A stretch of 38,054 bases of DNA from Oceanicola sp. S124 (GCF_000220565.1 NZ_AFPM01000112.1:1-38054), one strand, 5' to 3'; positions 25,203 through 34,985 are shown, counted from the first letter of the stretch. Numbers and translations: made by a program. Notes: a model not told the origin generated them from the letters alone.

Positions 25203-25256
25203 CGGTTCGGGGGAACAAGGCACCAGATCATCGGCGACGCTCCCGGAAAGGCCCCA

Positions 25257-26570
25257 ATGACGACGCTCTATTACGACCTGTCCGAGCAATTCCTCTCTTC
25301 GGGGATCAAGCTCAGATACTATGGCATCGCGCGCACCGTGATGGAAGTCGGCCACGAGCTTGCCGGGATCGACGCAGATGTGCGGTTCGTCATCTATTCC
25401 CCCGCCCATGAACGGTTTTTCGAGATCACGCCCCGGCTTGGCGCGGAAAGCCCCACCGGGGTCCTGGACCCCGGGTTGCCCGATGCGGCCACGCCCTACC
25501 GGATCCGCAACACCTTTCCCGGCGAAAACCCGCTGCGCGACTTCCTGCATCCGGCCTTCCGGCACATGGTGCGGCGCATAAATCTTCGGCGCTGGCGGCA
25601 TATCCCTGCCCAGAGCGTGCGCGAAGTCGACCTGCATGGGCAGATCCTCGTCTCTCTGGGACGGCCCAAGCTGCTGGCCGACTACCTGACGGCCCTCGAG
25701 CGGCGTGGCGAGAAACCCCGCCTGGTCCCGATGCTGCACGACATGATTCCGCTCTACGAGTTCGCCCTGTCGTCTTCGCCGGGGTTTACCAATACCTTCA
25801 GCCACGACAATGCGGTGGTCGTCGAGCGCTCGGAACGGCTGCTGGCCAACTCGGACTTCACCCGGCGCGAGATCCTGAAGATGGCGGCCGACGGCTACCT
25901 GCCCGCACCGCCTCCGATCGTGACGGTGCCGCTCTGCCACGAGCTGCGCCCGACCTCAGAGCCCGTCGTCAAGACCGGCCCGGACGAGCCCTACCTGCTT
26001 TGCGTCGGCATCCAGCGCGGACGGAAGAACCTGGAATGCGTGGTCGAGGCGATGCTGGCGCTGCATGAGGCAGGCCGTCCGGTGCCGCCGCTGGTGCTGG
26101 CCGGGGCGCCGCGCAAGCGCAACGACAGCTACCTGGCCGGGCCGCGTTTCGCCGCGATCCGTGACCGGATCCACCACGTGGTGAACCCCAACGAGGCCGA
26201 ATTGCGCCACCTCTACGAGGGCGCCCTGGCGCTGGCCATGCCCTCGCGGATGGAGGGGTGGGGCCTGCCCCTGGGCGAGGCGCTCTGGCTTGGCACGCCG
26301 GGCTTGGCCGCCGAGGGCAATGCCGCGCTGCACGAGGTCGGGCTTGACCTGGCAATCTACTTCGACGCCGAGGATCCGGCCGACCTGGCCGGGCATATCG
26401 ACAGGCTGCAGAGCGATGCCGAGGCGCGCGAGGCCCTGCGCCAGCGCATTCGCGCCGCCCGCCCGCGCCTGCGCAGCTGGCGCGACGTGGCCCGGGACCT
26501 GATCCGCGCCACGACCGGGCCTGACGGCCTCGGCCAACGGGACGCCCTGTCCGGGGCCGCCGCCGAATGA
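25257..26570 (+). CDS. Glycosyltransferase, GT4/family 1 type (paralogue of the divergent gene)
   Basis: The 437-residue protein has a GT-B C-terminal domain with 'PYLLCVGIQRGRKNLECVVEAM' near 242 and 'MEGWGLPLGEALWLGTPG' near 332-350 carrying the E-x7-E pair. GGAAAGG stands 4 bases before the ATG at 25257. The N-terminus MTTLYYDLSEQF and the overall block order match the divergent glycosyltransferase, so the two look like duplicated genes that have diverged. It overlaps the ABC exporter start by 4 bases (ATGA), linking sugar transfer to export. The product is unknown. Confidence 0.88.
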   Translation: MTTLYYDLSEQFLSSGIKLRYYGIARTVMEVGHELAGIDADVRFVIYSPAHERFFEITPRLGAESPTGVLDPGLPDAATPYRIRNTFPGENPLRDFLHPAFRHMVRRINLRRWRHIPAQSVREVDLHGQILVSLGRPKLLADYLTALERRGEKPRLVPMLHDMIPLYEFALSSSPGFTNTFSHDNAVVVERSERLLANSDFTRREILKMAADGYLPAPPPIVTVPLCHELRPTSEPVVKTGPDEPYLLCVGIQRGRKNLECVVEAMLALHEAGRPVPPLVLAGAPRKRNDSYLAGPRFAAIRDRIHHVVNPNEAELRHLYEGALALAMPSRMEGWGLPLGEALWLGTPGLAAEGNAALHEVGLDLAIYFDAEDPADLAGHIDRLQSDAEAREALRQRIRAARPRLRSWRDVARDLIRATTGPDGLGQRDALSGAAAE

Positions 26571-28369
26571 GACGGCCCGCCTTGAAGGACCTCCTGCCCG
26601 AACGTCGCAGCGAACGCGCGCCGCTGTTCTCGCCCCAGGACCGCAGCAACCTGTCGTGGTTCTGGAACAGCTACCTGAAGTCCAAATCGCTCTGGCTGCT
26701 CCTGGTGCTCGGCATGGTCACCCTGCAGGGCCTGGCCTACCAGCAGTTCATCAGCCTGACCGAGACCGGCTTGCGGATCATCTTCGAGAATGTGGACTAC
26801 GGCGGCCTTGTGCGGGTCTGCCTGATGGTGCTGGGCATCTTCAGCCTGCGCGCGCTGATGTCGCTGCTGGTGCCCTGGCTGTCGATCTGGCTGGCCAGCG
26901 ATGCGGTGATGCAGATGCGCCGCGACCTGGTCGACCACATGATGGTGCTCGACCTCGCCTTTTTCGAGCGCACCTCCTCGGGGGACATCATCCTGCGCCT
27001 GGTCAATCAGGCCGACGGGCTCAGCAACTTCGTCGGCCAGACCACCGTCGGCGCGGTGCGCGATGCCGCGACGGTGGCGATCATCTCGGGCTACCTGCTG
27101 TGGAAGTCGCCGCTGCTCTTCCTGGCCGCCGTGGTGGTGCTGCCTTTCATCCCGCTGGTGGTGCGCATCGTCTCGAACCGCATCAAGCAGGTGCAGCAGA
27201 CCGCCGAGAACGCCATGGGCGCCTACATGACCGGGCTGGAAGAAATGTCCAACGGCATGCGCACGGTGAAAATCTCCAACCAGGAGCCAGTCGAGCGCGC
27301 CCGGATGTTCCGCGCCATATCCGAGATCAAGGACCTGTCGATCCGACTCAGGCTGGCGCAGTCGCTGATCCTGCCGGTGGTCGATATCCTCTCGGCGCTG
27401 GTCTTCGTGCTGATCATCGGCGGCGGCGGCTACCTGGCGCTGAACGAGAACATCGCCCTCGACGGAGCCTCGATCGTCGGGTTCATGATCGGCGTGGCCC
27501 TGATCTTCGACCCTGCCCGCCGCGTCGCCAGCTTCTTCGTCGAGCTTCAGGCCAGCCTGGTGCTGCTGGACGGGGTGCACAGCCTGCTGCGCGAGCACCC
27601 GTCGATCACCAGCAAGCCCGGCGCGGTGACCAGCTTCGATGCCCATGGCGACATCGTCTTTGACGCGGTGGACTTCCACTACGACGGCAAGCCGCAGCTT
27701 TTCGACGGTCTCGACCTGACCTTCGAGAGCGGCAAGGTCACCGCCATCGTCGGCGCCACCGGTTCTGGCAAGACGACGATCCTCAGCCTGATGGCCCGCC
27801 TTTACGAGGTCGAGGGCGGAGCAGTGCGCATCGGCGGCACGCCGGTCGACCGCATCGAGGTGCCGGTGCTGCGCCAGAGCTTCTCGGTGGTGGCCCAGGA
27901 CATCGTGATCTTCAACGCCTCGATCTGGGAAAACATCCGCTACGTCCGCCCCGAGGCCAGCGAGGCCGAGATCTGGGATGCCGCCACCAAGGTCGGCATC
28001 GACAGCCTGATCCGCGAACGCGGCGACGCGCCTCTGGGCCCCAAGGGGGCGCAGCTGTCGGGCGGGCAGAAGCAGCGCGTCGCCATCGCCCGCGCCTTCC
28101 TGCGCAGCGCACCGATCCTGCTGCTGGACGAGGCGACCAGCGCGCTTGACCAGCGGACAGAGGAAAAGGTGCGCCGGGCGCTGGACGTGCTGTCGCAGGG
28201 CAAGACCACGGTGATCGTCGCACACCGGCTCTCGGCGGTGACCCATGCGGACAAGATCTACGTGCTCGACGAAGGGCGCATCGTCGAAAGCGGCTCTCAT
28301 GCCGAGCTGCTGGCAGAGGGCGGTCTCTATGCGGGAATGTACGGTGCGCAACGGCAGGGCTACCACTGA
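26567..28369 (+). CDS. ABC exporter, fused membrane and ATPase domains (MsbA-like)
   Basis: The 600-residue half-transporter has an N-terminal membrane domain of about six helices (40-320) and a C-terminal ATPase: Walker A GATGSGKTT at 396-404, signature LSGGQKQR at 497-504, Walker B ILLLDEATSALD at 517-528, and switch His in VIVAHRLS. It would act as a homodimer exporting a lipid, glycolipid or peptide across the inner membrane. With a glycosyltransferase overlapping it by 4 bases, a lipid-linked sugar is a fair guess. The 236 bases after its stop hold only a weak GGGGC-CTT-GCCCC hairpin without a T-run and no gene I can support. Confidence 0.9.
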   Translation: MRRPALKDLLPERRSERAPLFSPQDRSNLSWFWNSYLKSKSLWLLLVLGMVTLQGLAYQQFISLTETGLRIIFENVDYGGLVRVCLMVLGIFSLRALMSLLVPWLSIWLASDAVMQMRRDLVDHMMVLDLAFFERTSSGDIILRLVNQADGLSNFVGQTTVGAVRDAATVAIISGYLLWKSPLLFLAAVVVLPFIPLVVRIVSNRIKQVQQTAENAMGAYMTGLEEMSNGMRTVKISNQEPVERARMFRAISEIKDLSIRLRLAQSLILPVVDILSALVFVLIIGGGGYLALNENIALDGASIVGFMIGVALIFDPARRVASFFVELQASLVLLDGVHSLLREHPSITSKPGAVTSFDAHGDIVFDAVDFHYDGKPQLFDGLDLTFESGKVTAIVGATGSGKTTILSLMARLYEVEGGAVRIGGTPVDRIEVPVLRQSFSVVAQDIVIFNASIWENIRYVRPEASEAEIWDAATKVGIDSLIRERGDAPLGPKGAQLSGGQKQRVAIARAFLRSAPILLLDEATSALDQRTEEKVRRALDVLSQGKTTVIVAHRLSAVTHADKIYVLDEGRIVESGSHAELLAEGGLYAGMYGAQRQGYH

Positions 28370-28605
28370 GGGGCCTTGCCCCCCCTGCGTGGCGAGCGAA
28401 CCAGGGGCCCACGACGCGCGGTCCCGACCTCTGGTCCATGGCCGGGCCTGCTGATGCGCCCCGCCGCAGCCCCGGTCCGTGGCGCTTCATCCGCCCTGCC
28501 CCTCTGCCCGGCACGCAGGAGCTGACCTGCCTAGCCCAATGCGGCCGGGACGTAAGTTCGCTCAGAGACGACGGCCCGGCCGCAGGCTGTCCCCGGCCCC
28601 CCTGC

Positions 28606-30168
28606 TCAGACTGCCGAGCCGAGCGCCGACAGCACCTGCGGCAGCACCTCCGGCAGATCTTCTGCAATCAGACCGGGGCCGCAGCGCCGCCCTGCCTCGG
28701 CATGCAGCCAGGCCGCCTGCGAGGCGGCCTCGAACGGCGAGGCGCCACGGGCCAGCAGCCCGGTGATCAGCCCCGCCAGAACGTCCCCGGCCCCTGCCGT
28801 CGCCAGCCAAGGCGCGGCCCTCGGCCCCAGGGCCGCATGGACCCGCGCCGTACCGTCCGGCGCCGCGATCACCGTCGCCGCGCCTTTCAGCAGCACCACG
28901 CAGCCGGCCCGCTCGGCCGCCGCCCGCGCCGCATCCAGCGCCGAAAAGGCCGGCCCCGCCTCAGCCGGGCTGCGCAGGGCGCGGGCAAGATCGGGAAACA
29001 GCCGCGCGAATTCACCGCCATGGGGCGTCAGCACGACGGGGCGACCCCGCGTCGCCGCCAGCAGTTCTTCCGGCGCTGCCGCAAAGAGGCTCAGCGCATC
29101 GGCATCCAGCACCAGCGGCCGCTGCGCCTTCAGTGCCAGGGCAACCAGCGCCCGGGCGCGATCCTCAAGCCCCAGCCCCGGCCCCAGGCACAGCGCGTTG
29201 ATCCGGGGGTCCGACAGCACCTCGCGCAGCGCATCCGCATCGCCGACCCGCTGCAGCATCAGCGCGGTGACCTGGCAGGCGACCTCCTGCTGGGCCGAGG
29301 GCGGAACCCCCAGGGTGACCAGTCCGGCGCCAATCCGCAGTGCCGCCCGCGCCGCCAGCCGCGCCGCGCCGGTGCACCCTGGCCCACCGGTCAGCACCAA
29401 CGCATGTCCGTGCAGGAACTTGTGCCCCAGGACCGGCTTCACGGCCACCGCACGACAGTCCGCCGCTCCGACCAGCGAGACCAGGCGCCCGCCGGCCCGC
29501 TCGGCATCCCGCCCCCGGTCCAGGCCGATGTCGGCCACCACGAGGCGTCCGGTGATCTCTCCGCCCTCGTCCAGCACGTGGCCGGGCTTGGCGGTATGGA
29601 AGCTCACCGTCAGATCGACAGGATGCGGCGCCGGCCCCAGGACCCGGCCACTGTCGGCACAGAGCCCCGAGACGATGTCCACCGCAAGGCTGCGCCTGGC
29701 GCTTCGCGCCATCAGCGCCGCCAGGGCGGCCCATTGCTGGCCCACAGGGCGCGACAGCCCGGTGCCGAAGAGCGCATCCACCGAGAGGTCCGGCGCCTGC
29801 CGCGCCTGCAGGGCCACCGACAGCCTCTCGGGCGTCATGACAGGCCCGATCGCTTCCCAAAGCGCCAGCGCCCGCGCGGCATCAGCCCCCAACCGCGCGC
29901 GTTCCCCGGCCAGGGCCAGGCTGACCTGCCACCCCCGTTCGGCCAGACGTCGCGCCACGACGAAGCCGTCGCCCCCGTTGTTGCCCGGTCCGGCGAGAAT
30001 CGCCACCCGAGGGGCATTCACCCCGTAAAGCTCTGGCCAGGCGTCATAAATCTCGTTGACGACGGCCTCTCCCGCGCGTTCCATCAGCGCAGCGCCGCGC
30101 GTCTCTCCGGCCGCGATGGCCGCCTCTTCCACCGCACGCATCTGCGATCCGGTCAGCAAATTTGACAT
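28606..30168 (-). CDS. nnr: Bifunctional NAD(P)H-hydrate epimerase / dehydratase
   Basis: The 520-residue enzyme repairs damaged NAD(P)H hydrates. The N-terminal half is the epimerase (YjeF_N) with LAGPGNNGGDGFV at 59-71; the C-terminal half is the ADP- or ATP-dependent dehydratase (carbohydrate kinase-like) with 'LTPHGGEFARL' near 360 and ATAGAGDVLAGLI near 470. The ATG at 30168 has GGAAAG just upstream; in-frame codons up to 30258 are not needed for the fold. It faces away from glnB across 157 bp. The nnr-glnB-glnA order is common in Rhodobacteraceae. Confidence 0.95.
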   Translation of the reverse strand: MSNLLTGSQMRAVEEAAIAAGETRGAALMERAGEAVVNEIYDAWPELYGVNAPRVAILAGPGNNGGDGFVVARRLAERGWQVSLALAGERARLGADAARALALWEAIGPVMTPERLSVALQARQAPDLSVDALFGTGLSRPVGQQWAALAALMARSARRSLAVDIVSGLCADSGRVLGPAPHPVDLTVSFHTAKPGHVLDEGGEITGRLVVADIGLDRGRDAERAGGRLVSLVGAADCRAVAVKPVLGHKFLHGHALVLTGGPGCTGAARLAARAALRIGAGLVTLGVPPSAQQEVACQVTALMLQRVGDADALREVLSDPRINALCLGPGLGLEDRARALVALALKAQRPLVLDADALSLFAAAPEELLAATRGRPVVLTPHGGEFARLFPDLARALRSPAEAGPAFSALDAARAAAERAGCVVLLKGAATVIAAPDGTARVHAALGPRAAPWLATAGAGDVLAGLITGLLARGASPFEAASQAAWLHAEAGRRCGPGLIAEDLPEVLPQVLSALGSAV

Positions 30169-30208
30169 GTTCTTTCCAAAATGCACAAATTTGAGGCAAA
30201 ACGCCACT

Positions 30209-30232
30209 TTTTCACGCGGCATTTTCACGCGG
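30209..30232. repeat. Direct repeat in the nnr/glnB intergenic region
   Basis: TTTTCACGCGG occurs twice (30209-30219 and 30222-30232) with a 13-base period, 94 bases before the glnB start. It may be a regulator site, but no NtrC or sigma-54 consensus was recognised in the region. Confidence 0.45.
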
Positions 30233-30295
30233 TCTCTGGCCTCTCCCCCAGGTTTCACTTTAGTCGATTGTGAGCCCGCTGCGAAAGTGGTCTGA

Positions 30296-30664
<369 letters not shown>

Positions 30665-30691
30665 GAGACTCAAAACCGAAGGGAAAAGGGA

Positions 30692-32098
30692 ATGAGCAAG
30701 GACAAGGTTCTCAAGCAGATCAAGGATGAGGACGTCGAATACGTCGATATCCGCTTCACCGATCCGCGCGGCAAGCTGCAGCACGTCACCATCGTGGCCG
30801 ACCTGGTCGACGAAGACTTCCTGGAAGAAGGCTTCATGTTCGACGGTTCCTCGATTGCCGGCTGGAAGTCGATCGAAGCCTCGGACATGAAACTGATGCC
30901 CGACACCGAGTCGGCCTATCTGGATCCGTTCTACGCCGAGAAGACGCTGTGCCTGCACTGCTCGATCGTCGAGCCTGACACCAACGAACCCTACGAGCGT
31001 GACCCGCGCGGCACCGCGCTGAAGGCCGAAGCCTACCTGAAGTCCTCGGGCATCGGCGACACGGCCTACATGGGCCCGGAAGCGGAATTCTTCCTCTTCG
31101 ACAACGTCAAGTACCAGGTCGCCATGAACAAGGTCTCGTTCGAGGTCGACGCGCTGGACGCCGCCTGGAACACCGACACCGACTACGAGATGGGCAACAC
31201 CGGCCACCGTCCCGGCATCAAGGGCGGCTATTTCCCGGTCAACCCTGTCGATGACGGCCAGGACATCCGTGGCGAGATGCTCTCGACCATGAAGCGCCTG
31301 GGCATGAAGGTCGACAAGCACCACCACGAAGTGGCCTCCTGCCAGCACGAGCTGGGCCTGATCTTCGACAGCCTGACCAAGCAGGCCGACGAGCTGCAGA
31401 AGTACAAGTACGTCATCCACAACGTGGCCCAGGCCTACGGCAAGTCGGCAACCTTCATGCCGAAGCCGATCAAGGGCGACAACGGCACCGGCATGCACGT
31501 GAACATGTCGATCTGGAAGGACGGCAAGCCGCTCTTCGCCGGTGACAAGTATGCCGACCTCTCCGACGAAGCCCTGTTCTTCATCGGTGGCATCCTGAAG
31601 CACGCCAAGGCCCTGAACGCCTTCACCAACCCGTCCACCAACTCGTACAAGCGCCTGATCCCCGGCTTCGAAGCCCCGGTCCTGCGCGCCTACTCCGCAC
31701 GCAACCGCTCGGGCTGCGTGCGTATTCCGTGGACCGAATCCCCGAAGGCAAAGCGCGTCGAGGCCCGTTTCCCCGATCCGTCCGCCAACCCCTACCTGTG
31801 CTTCGCAGCCCTGCTGATGGCCGGCCTGGACGGTATCAAGAACAAGATCCATCCCGGCGAAGCCATGGACAAGAACCTGTACGACCTGCCCCCCGAAGAA
31901 CTGGCCGACATCCCGACCGTCTGCGGTTCGCTGCGTGAAGCCCTCACCGAGCTGGAAGCCGACATGGACTTCCTGCTGGCTGGCGACGTCTTCACCAAGG
32001 ACCAGATCGAAGGCTACATCGGCCTCAAGATGGAAGAGCTGGAAATGTACGAGCATACTCCGCACCCGGTGGAGTACGCGATGTACTACTCCTGCTGA
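30692..32098 (+). CDS. glnA: Glutamine synthetase type I
   Basis: The 468-residue enzyme makes glutamine from glutamate, ammonia and ATP in the cytoplasm as a dodecamer. All signatures are visible: FDGSSIAGW at 50-58, metal ligands MGPEAEFF at 127-134, [12 protein letters not shown] from 258, the '[13 protein letters not shown]' loop near 317, and the adenylylation site Tyr397 in KNLYDLPPE. The Tyr at exactly 397 shows the adenylylated (GSI-beta) type, controlled through GlnB and GlnE. AAGGGA precedes the ATG and a strong terminator follows. Codon use is cleaner than in the accessory genes, as for a highly expressed gene. Confidence 0.98.
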   Translation: MSKDKVLKQIKDEDVEYVDIRFTDPRGKLQHVTIVADLVDEDFLEEGFMFDGSSIAGWKSIEASDMKLMPDTESAYLDPFYAEKTLCLHCSIVEPDTNEPYERDPRGTALKAEAYLKSSGIGDTAYMGPEAEFFLFDNVKYQVAMNKVSFEVDALDAAWNTDTDYEMGNTGHRPGIKGGYFPVNPVDDGQDIRGEMLSTMKRLGMKVDKHHHEVASCQHELGLIFDSLTKQADELQKYKYVIHNVAQAYGKSATFMPKPIKGDNGTGMHVNMSIWKDGKPLFAGDKYADLSDEALFFIGGILKHAKALNAFTNPSTNSYKRLIPGFEAPVLRAYSARNRSGCVRIPWTESPKAKRVEARFPDPSANPYLCFAALLMAGLDGIKNKIHPGEAMDKNLYDLPPEELADIPTVCGSLREALTELEADMDFLLAGDVFTKDQIEGYIGLKMEELEMYEHTPHPVEYAMYYSC

Positions 32099-32122
32099 TC
32101 TCTCTCGGGACAGTGAGATCCA

Positions 32123-32151
32123 GGGGGGCGCCTTCGGGCGCCCCCCTTTTT
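32123..32151 (+). terminator. Rho-independent terminator after glnA
   Basis: GGGGGGCGCC-TTCG-GGCGCCCCCC is a perfect 10-bp stem with a UUCG tetraloop followed by five T, 25 bases after the glnA stop. Confidence 0.95.
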
Positions 32152-32975
32152 CGTGCCAACTGGGCCCCGATGTGCCGGCCTCATCTGCTGCCCCCGTCCG
32201 CTGGCCCCGTCCGTTGGCCCCATCCGCTGCCCCTGGCAAACCCTGCGCGTGCGCAGGCACATGACGGGAGCGTCGCAGGAGTCAGTCAGTCCGCTAAATT
32301 GCCGGGCGCTGCACGCTGGTCGGCGGCATGACGCACCGTGGCTCGCAGCTCCGGCTTGCTGCTCACCTCCAGGGCGCATCCGTCCGTCCCGCCGTCGGGT
32401 CACCACTCCCACGCCCCTGCAGCCTCTCCGGCCTGCCGATCCCGCTGAAAGTCCCGCCCCTGACGGGCCTCCCGGGCTGCGCACTCAAACGGTTCGCCCG
32501 AGGGCGAATCGGAATACGCCCTACCCGTCCGGATAGGTCGGACAGACCTTTGTCCACTTGCGATGCGGAAGAGCGTCAGGAACGTCGATTGTGACCGGAA
32601 GCGGCACGAATTGCGCCGAAAAGGTTAATTTCCCTGACACAATCGTGACATAATGCGGCGCGTTGCGGATTTGCAAACCCGGTTTTGCCTGTTCTTGACC
32701 CTCAATTTTCTGGCGGAGGTTGTGTGGGATTAACTCACTTCGCGTACATGCAAGATGCACGAAATCCGCAAACCATTGTTACTTAAATACATTCGACCGA
32801 TTTGTGGCAAAATAACGGCAATCCAAACACAGTATCGCCGCACTATGTCCAAATCTTGCCGAGTCCGGCCTAAATTCCCTAACCAAACCTTAATTCCCCG
32901 GGTTTCGGACCCAATTTCTCCTGATTCGAACCGCAGACTGTCCGTATCGAGAGCAAACCACCGAAAGACAGACCC
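32152..32975. other. Long intergenic region without a supported gene
   Basis: This 824-bp stretch lies between the glnA terminator and the gene at 32976. The first 430 bases are GC-rich and hold tandem repeats (32183-32234), a near-perfect palindrome CCTGCGC-N2-GCGCAGG (32242-32257) and a hairpin TTCGCCC-GA-GGGCGAA (32493-32508). The rest (about 32600-32975) is clearly richer in A and T than its surroundings. It holds an inverted pair TTGCGGATTT (32663-32672) / AAATCCGCAA (32762-32771). Several short open frames exist on both strands, but none has a ribosome-binding site or a recognisable protein. A long leader or promoter region for the downstream gene is possible. Confidence 0.6.
32183..32234. 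repeat. Four imperfect 13-bp tandem repeats
   Basis: The unit RTCCGCTGGCCCC appears about four times in a row: ATCTGCTGCCCCC, GTCCGCTGGCCCC, GTCCGTTGGCCCC, ATCCGCTGCCCC. It lies about 30 bases after the glnA terminator. Function unknown; such arrays can vary in copy number. Confidence 0.7.
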
Positions 32976-33983
32976 ATGTCTCATTCCGCCCAATGCCACC
33001 AGGCAGGCCTGATCTTCACGGACGACAGCGACGTGACGGTCGAGCAACTGCTGGAGCCGGTCAAATCCGTCCTCCGCGCCTTCGGGCAGCAGGGGGAAGC
33101 CGTCGAGGTCGACTTTGACCAGGCCTCCGTGGCCTCGCAGTCGATGCTGGTCGAGCTGCAGATCTTCGACGCCCCCGAGGCTGACCCCGATACCCTGCGG
33201 GTTCTCTCTTCCGGCCCGCGCACCCATCTTTCCGACGCTTCCCGCGAGGCGCTCGAGAACCCCACCTTCTGGGTTCATGTCTCGGTCTGCGAAACCGCCT
33301 ATGACGACCGCCGCCACCCCGAGGCTGCCAAGGCCATGCTGGCCGAGATCGTTCACCGGCTGATCGCCGAGACCTGCGCCCCCTTCGTTCAGTGGCTCGA
33401 CCGCGAGACCGTGCTGACCTCGGCGCGCTTCCAGTCGGCCTTCACGCCGATCTCGCTGCGCGACACCGACATCACCGCGCTGCATCACCCGATGCACCCG
33501 GCCCGCGTTGCCACCCCCGAAACCGCCACCATGGCCTCTCAACCCGTGCGCAGCTCCGTCGCGGCCGAGATCTTCCCCGAGATCCAGTCCGAGACCTCGC
33601 ATCTGGATGCCCGCTTCGACGCCCTGCGTGCCGAGCTGAAGGCACGCCGCCAGAATACCTGGGTCGGCACCGATCCGGCAGGGGTCACCGGCCGCTCCAT
33701 GGGCTCTGACGAAGAGCTGCGCGACATCTTCCGCGCCGAGATGGAGCTGGACGAAGAGGTCGACCCCAAGCGGCTGGAACATCGCGTCGCGACTTACACG
33801 GTCAATGCCACCGTCGCGCTGATCAATCCGCCGGTGGCTGGCGTCCTGCTAGCCTACAACATGATCCGTGGCGAGGACTTCCGCATCTCGACCCACGCGC
33901 TGACCCTGTCGACTGTCTTTGCCATCGTCGGCACCGGCGCCAGCCAGGTCATGGCCGACACCCTGGCGCTGCTGCCCCTCTGA
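32976..33983 (+). CDS. Conserved-looking protein of unknown function with C-terminal membrane helices
   Basis: I do not recognise this 335-residue protein. Residues 1-170 are acidic and compact with no known motif; 170-270 are rich in charge ('AELKARRQNTW', 'RAEMELDEEVDPKRLEHR') and may form helices. The last 65 residues contain two hydrophobic stretches (VNATVALINPPVAGVLLAYN and HALTLSTVFAIVGTGASQVM) separated by a short charged turn, so the protein may be anchored in the inner membrane with most of it in the cytoplasm. The ATG at 32976 has only a weak GAAAGA upstream. It stands alone, behind a long AT-rich leader, and is followed by a good terminator at 34049. Confidence 0.8.
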   Translation: MSHSAQCHQAGLIFTDDSDVTVEQLLEPVKSVLRAFGQQGEAVEVDFDQASVASQSMLVELQIFDAPEADPDTLRVLSSGPRTHLSDASREALENPTFWVHVSVCETAYDDRRHPEAAKAMLAEIVHRLIAETCAPFVQWLDRETVLTSARFQSAFTPISLRDTDITALHHPMHPARVATPETATMASQPVRSSVAAEIFPEIQSETSHLDARFDALRAELKARRQNTWVGTDPAGVTGRSMGSDEELRDIFRAEMELDEEVDPKRLEHRVATYTVNATVALINPPVAGVLLAYNMIRGEDFRISTHALTLSTVFAIVGTGASQVMADTLALLPL

Positions 33984-34048
33984 AGCGGCGGCCCCGGGCG
34001 GGCGCTCTCGATACCTCCTCCTTCGGACCTGAGATGGACGAAGTCTGG

Positions 34049-34077
34049 CCGCCTGTCCTCGCGACAGGCGGTTTTTT
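34049..34077 (+). terminator. Rho-independent terminator after the unknown gene
   Basis: CCGCCTGTC-CTCGC-GACAGGCGG has a perfect 9-bp stem followed by six T. It lies 65 bases beyond the stop codon, with a further small hairpin CTTCG/CGAAG (34021-34043) in between. Confidence 0.93.
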
Positions 34078-34122
34078 CTTTCCGACGCCGGTCAGGCCCC
34101 CGCAGGCGCGTGCAGGCCCGGG

Positions 34123-34875
34123 TCAGGCGGGCCGGCGGATCATGAACGTATGGATGCCGAAGGCCACGGCCCCGCTGCGCGGCAGGCGCCAGAGGCTCTG
34201 GCGTTCCGAGCGCAGAAAGGCACCCTCGCGCGGGTGACGCTCGGCACGGGTCAGGGTTTCGGACATCGGCACATGCAGGCCGGGATCGGCATAGACAAGG
34301 CAATTCGCCCGCCACAGGGGACGTCCCGCCTGCACCCCGTCGAACAGTCTCTGCACCCGTCGCGCCAACCCCTCGTCGTACTCGGGCACCGGCACGTGGA
34401 TGCGGATCAGCGGATGGCCGAATTTCTCGGCCAGCGTCCAGTTGGCAGGAAAGCAGAGCACGGCGCCGGTCAGCACATGTTCCTCGCCACGCTTCTCCAG
34501 CAGGCAGAAGTCCTGCTGCACCAGCCGCCCCAGCGTGGCCAGAGGATCGCCCCTGTCCAGCGGCACGCAGGCGCCGTCGGGCCGCGTCACCTGCCCCGCC
34601 GCAACCGCGTAATCCGGCCGCTGTCGCAGTGCCGCCAGCACCTCGTCCAGCAACTCCTCCGCCGCCGGGCGTGCCTCGTCCTGCAGGGCGATGACCCGGT
34701 CGCGGCGCCCGGCAATCAGCTGTTCGCGCAGGGCCATCTGCGCCGCGAAGGCGTCATCGACCAGGATCCAGTCCGCCGGATCCAGCGGCGCCATGCCCGG
34801 CAGCCGCTCGGGCGGCGCATAGGGCAACCCGGATTGCAAGATCGGCGGCTCGGCTGGTTCGAATTCGTCGCGCAT
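34123..34875 (-). CDS. DUF3445 family protein (heme-dependent oxidative N-demethylase-like)
   Basis: The 250-residue protein matches the DUF3445 pattern: 'RLVQQDFCLLEKRGEEHVLTGAVLCFPANW' (QQDFCLL and CFPANW are the key parts), 'EKFGHPLIRIHVPVPEYDE' in the middle, and 'SETLTRAERHPREGAFLRSERQSLWRLP' near the end (key parts ER and RSERQSL.RLP). Members studied so far include heme enzymes that remove N-methyl groups oxidatively. The ATG at 34875 with GAGG upstream is preferred over in-frame codons up to 35019, which run through the ArsR operators. It diverges from the ArsR gene. The substrate is unknown. Confidence 0.85.
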   Translation of the reverse strand: MRDEFEPAEPPILQSGLPYAPPERLPGMAPLDPADWILVDDAFAAQMALREQLIAGRRDRVIALQDEARPAAEELLDEVLAALRQRPDYAVAAGQVTRPDGACVPLDRGDPLATLGRLVQQDFCLLEKRGEEHVLTGAVLCFPANWTLAEKFGHPLIRIHVPVPEYDEGLARRVQRLFDGVQAGRPLWRANCLVYADPGLHVPMSETLTRAERHPREGAFLRSERQSLWRLPRSGAVAFGIHTFMIRRPA

Positions 34876-34985
34876 GGGGCCTCGCTGAGCTGGGTCGCAC
34901 GAGACTAGCGCCCTTCGCCGCCGCTGGCGAGCGGCTCCTCCCCCCGCCGGACCGTCTTTCGCAGCCCCGCCCGAATGGCAATCAC

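Noticed and set aside
28438-30165. 575-codon open frame on the plus strand
   Set aside because: Antisense to nnr, whose motifs are complete.
32521-32760. 79-codon open frame on the minus strand in the AT-rich gap
   Set aside because: No ribosome-binding site, no recognisable motif, and it crosses the inverted repeat elements.
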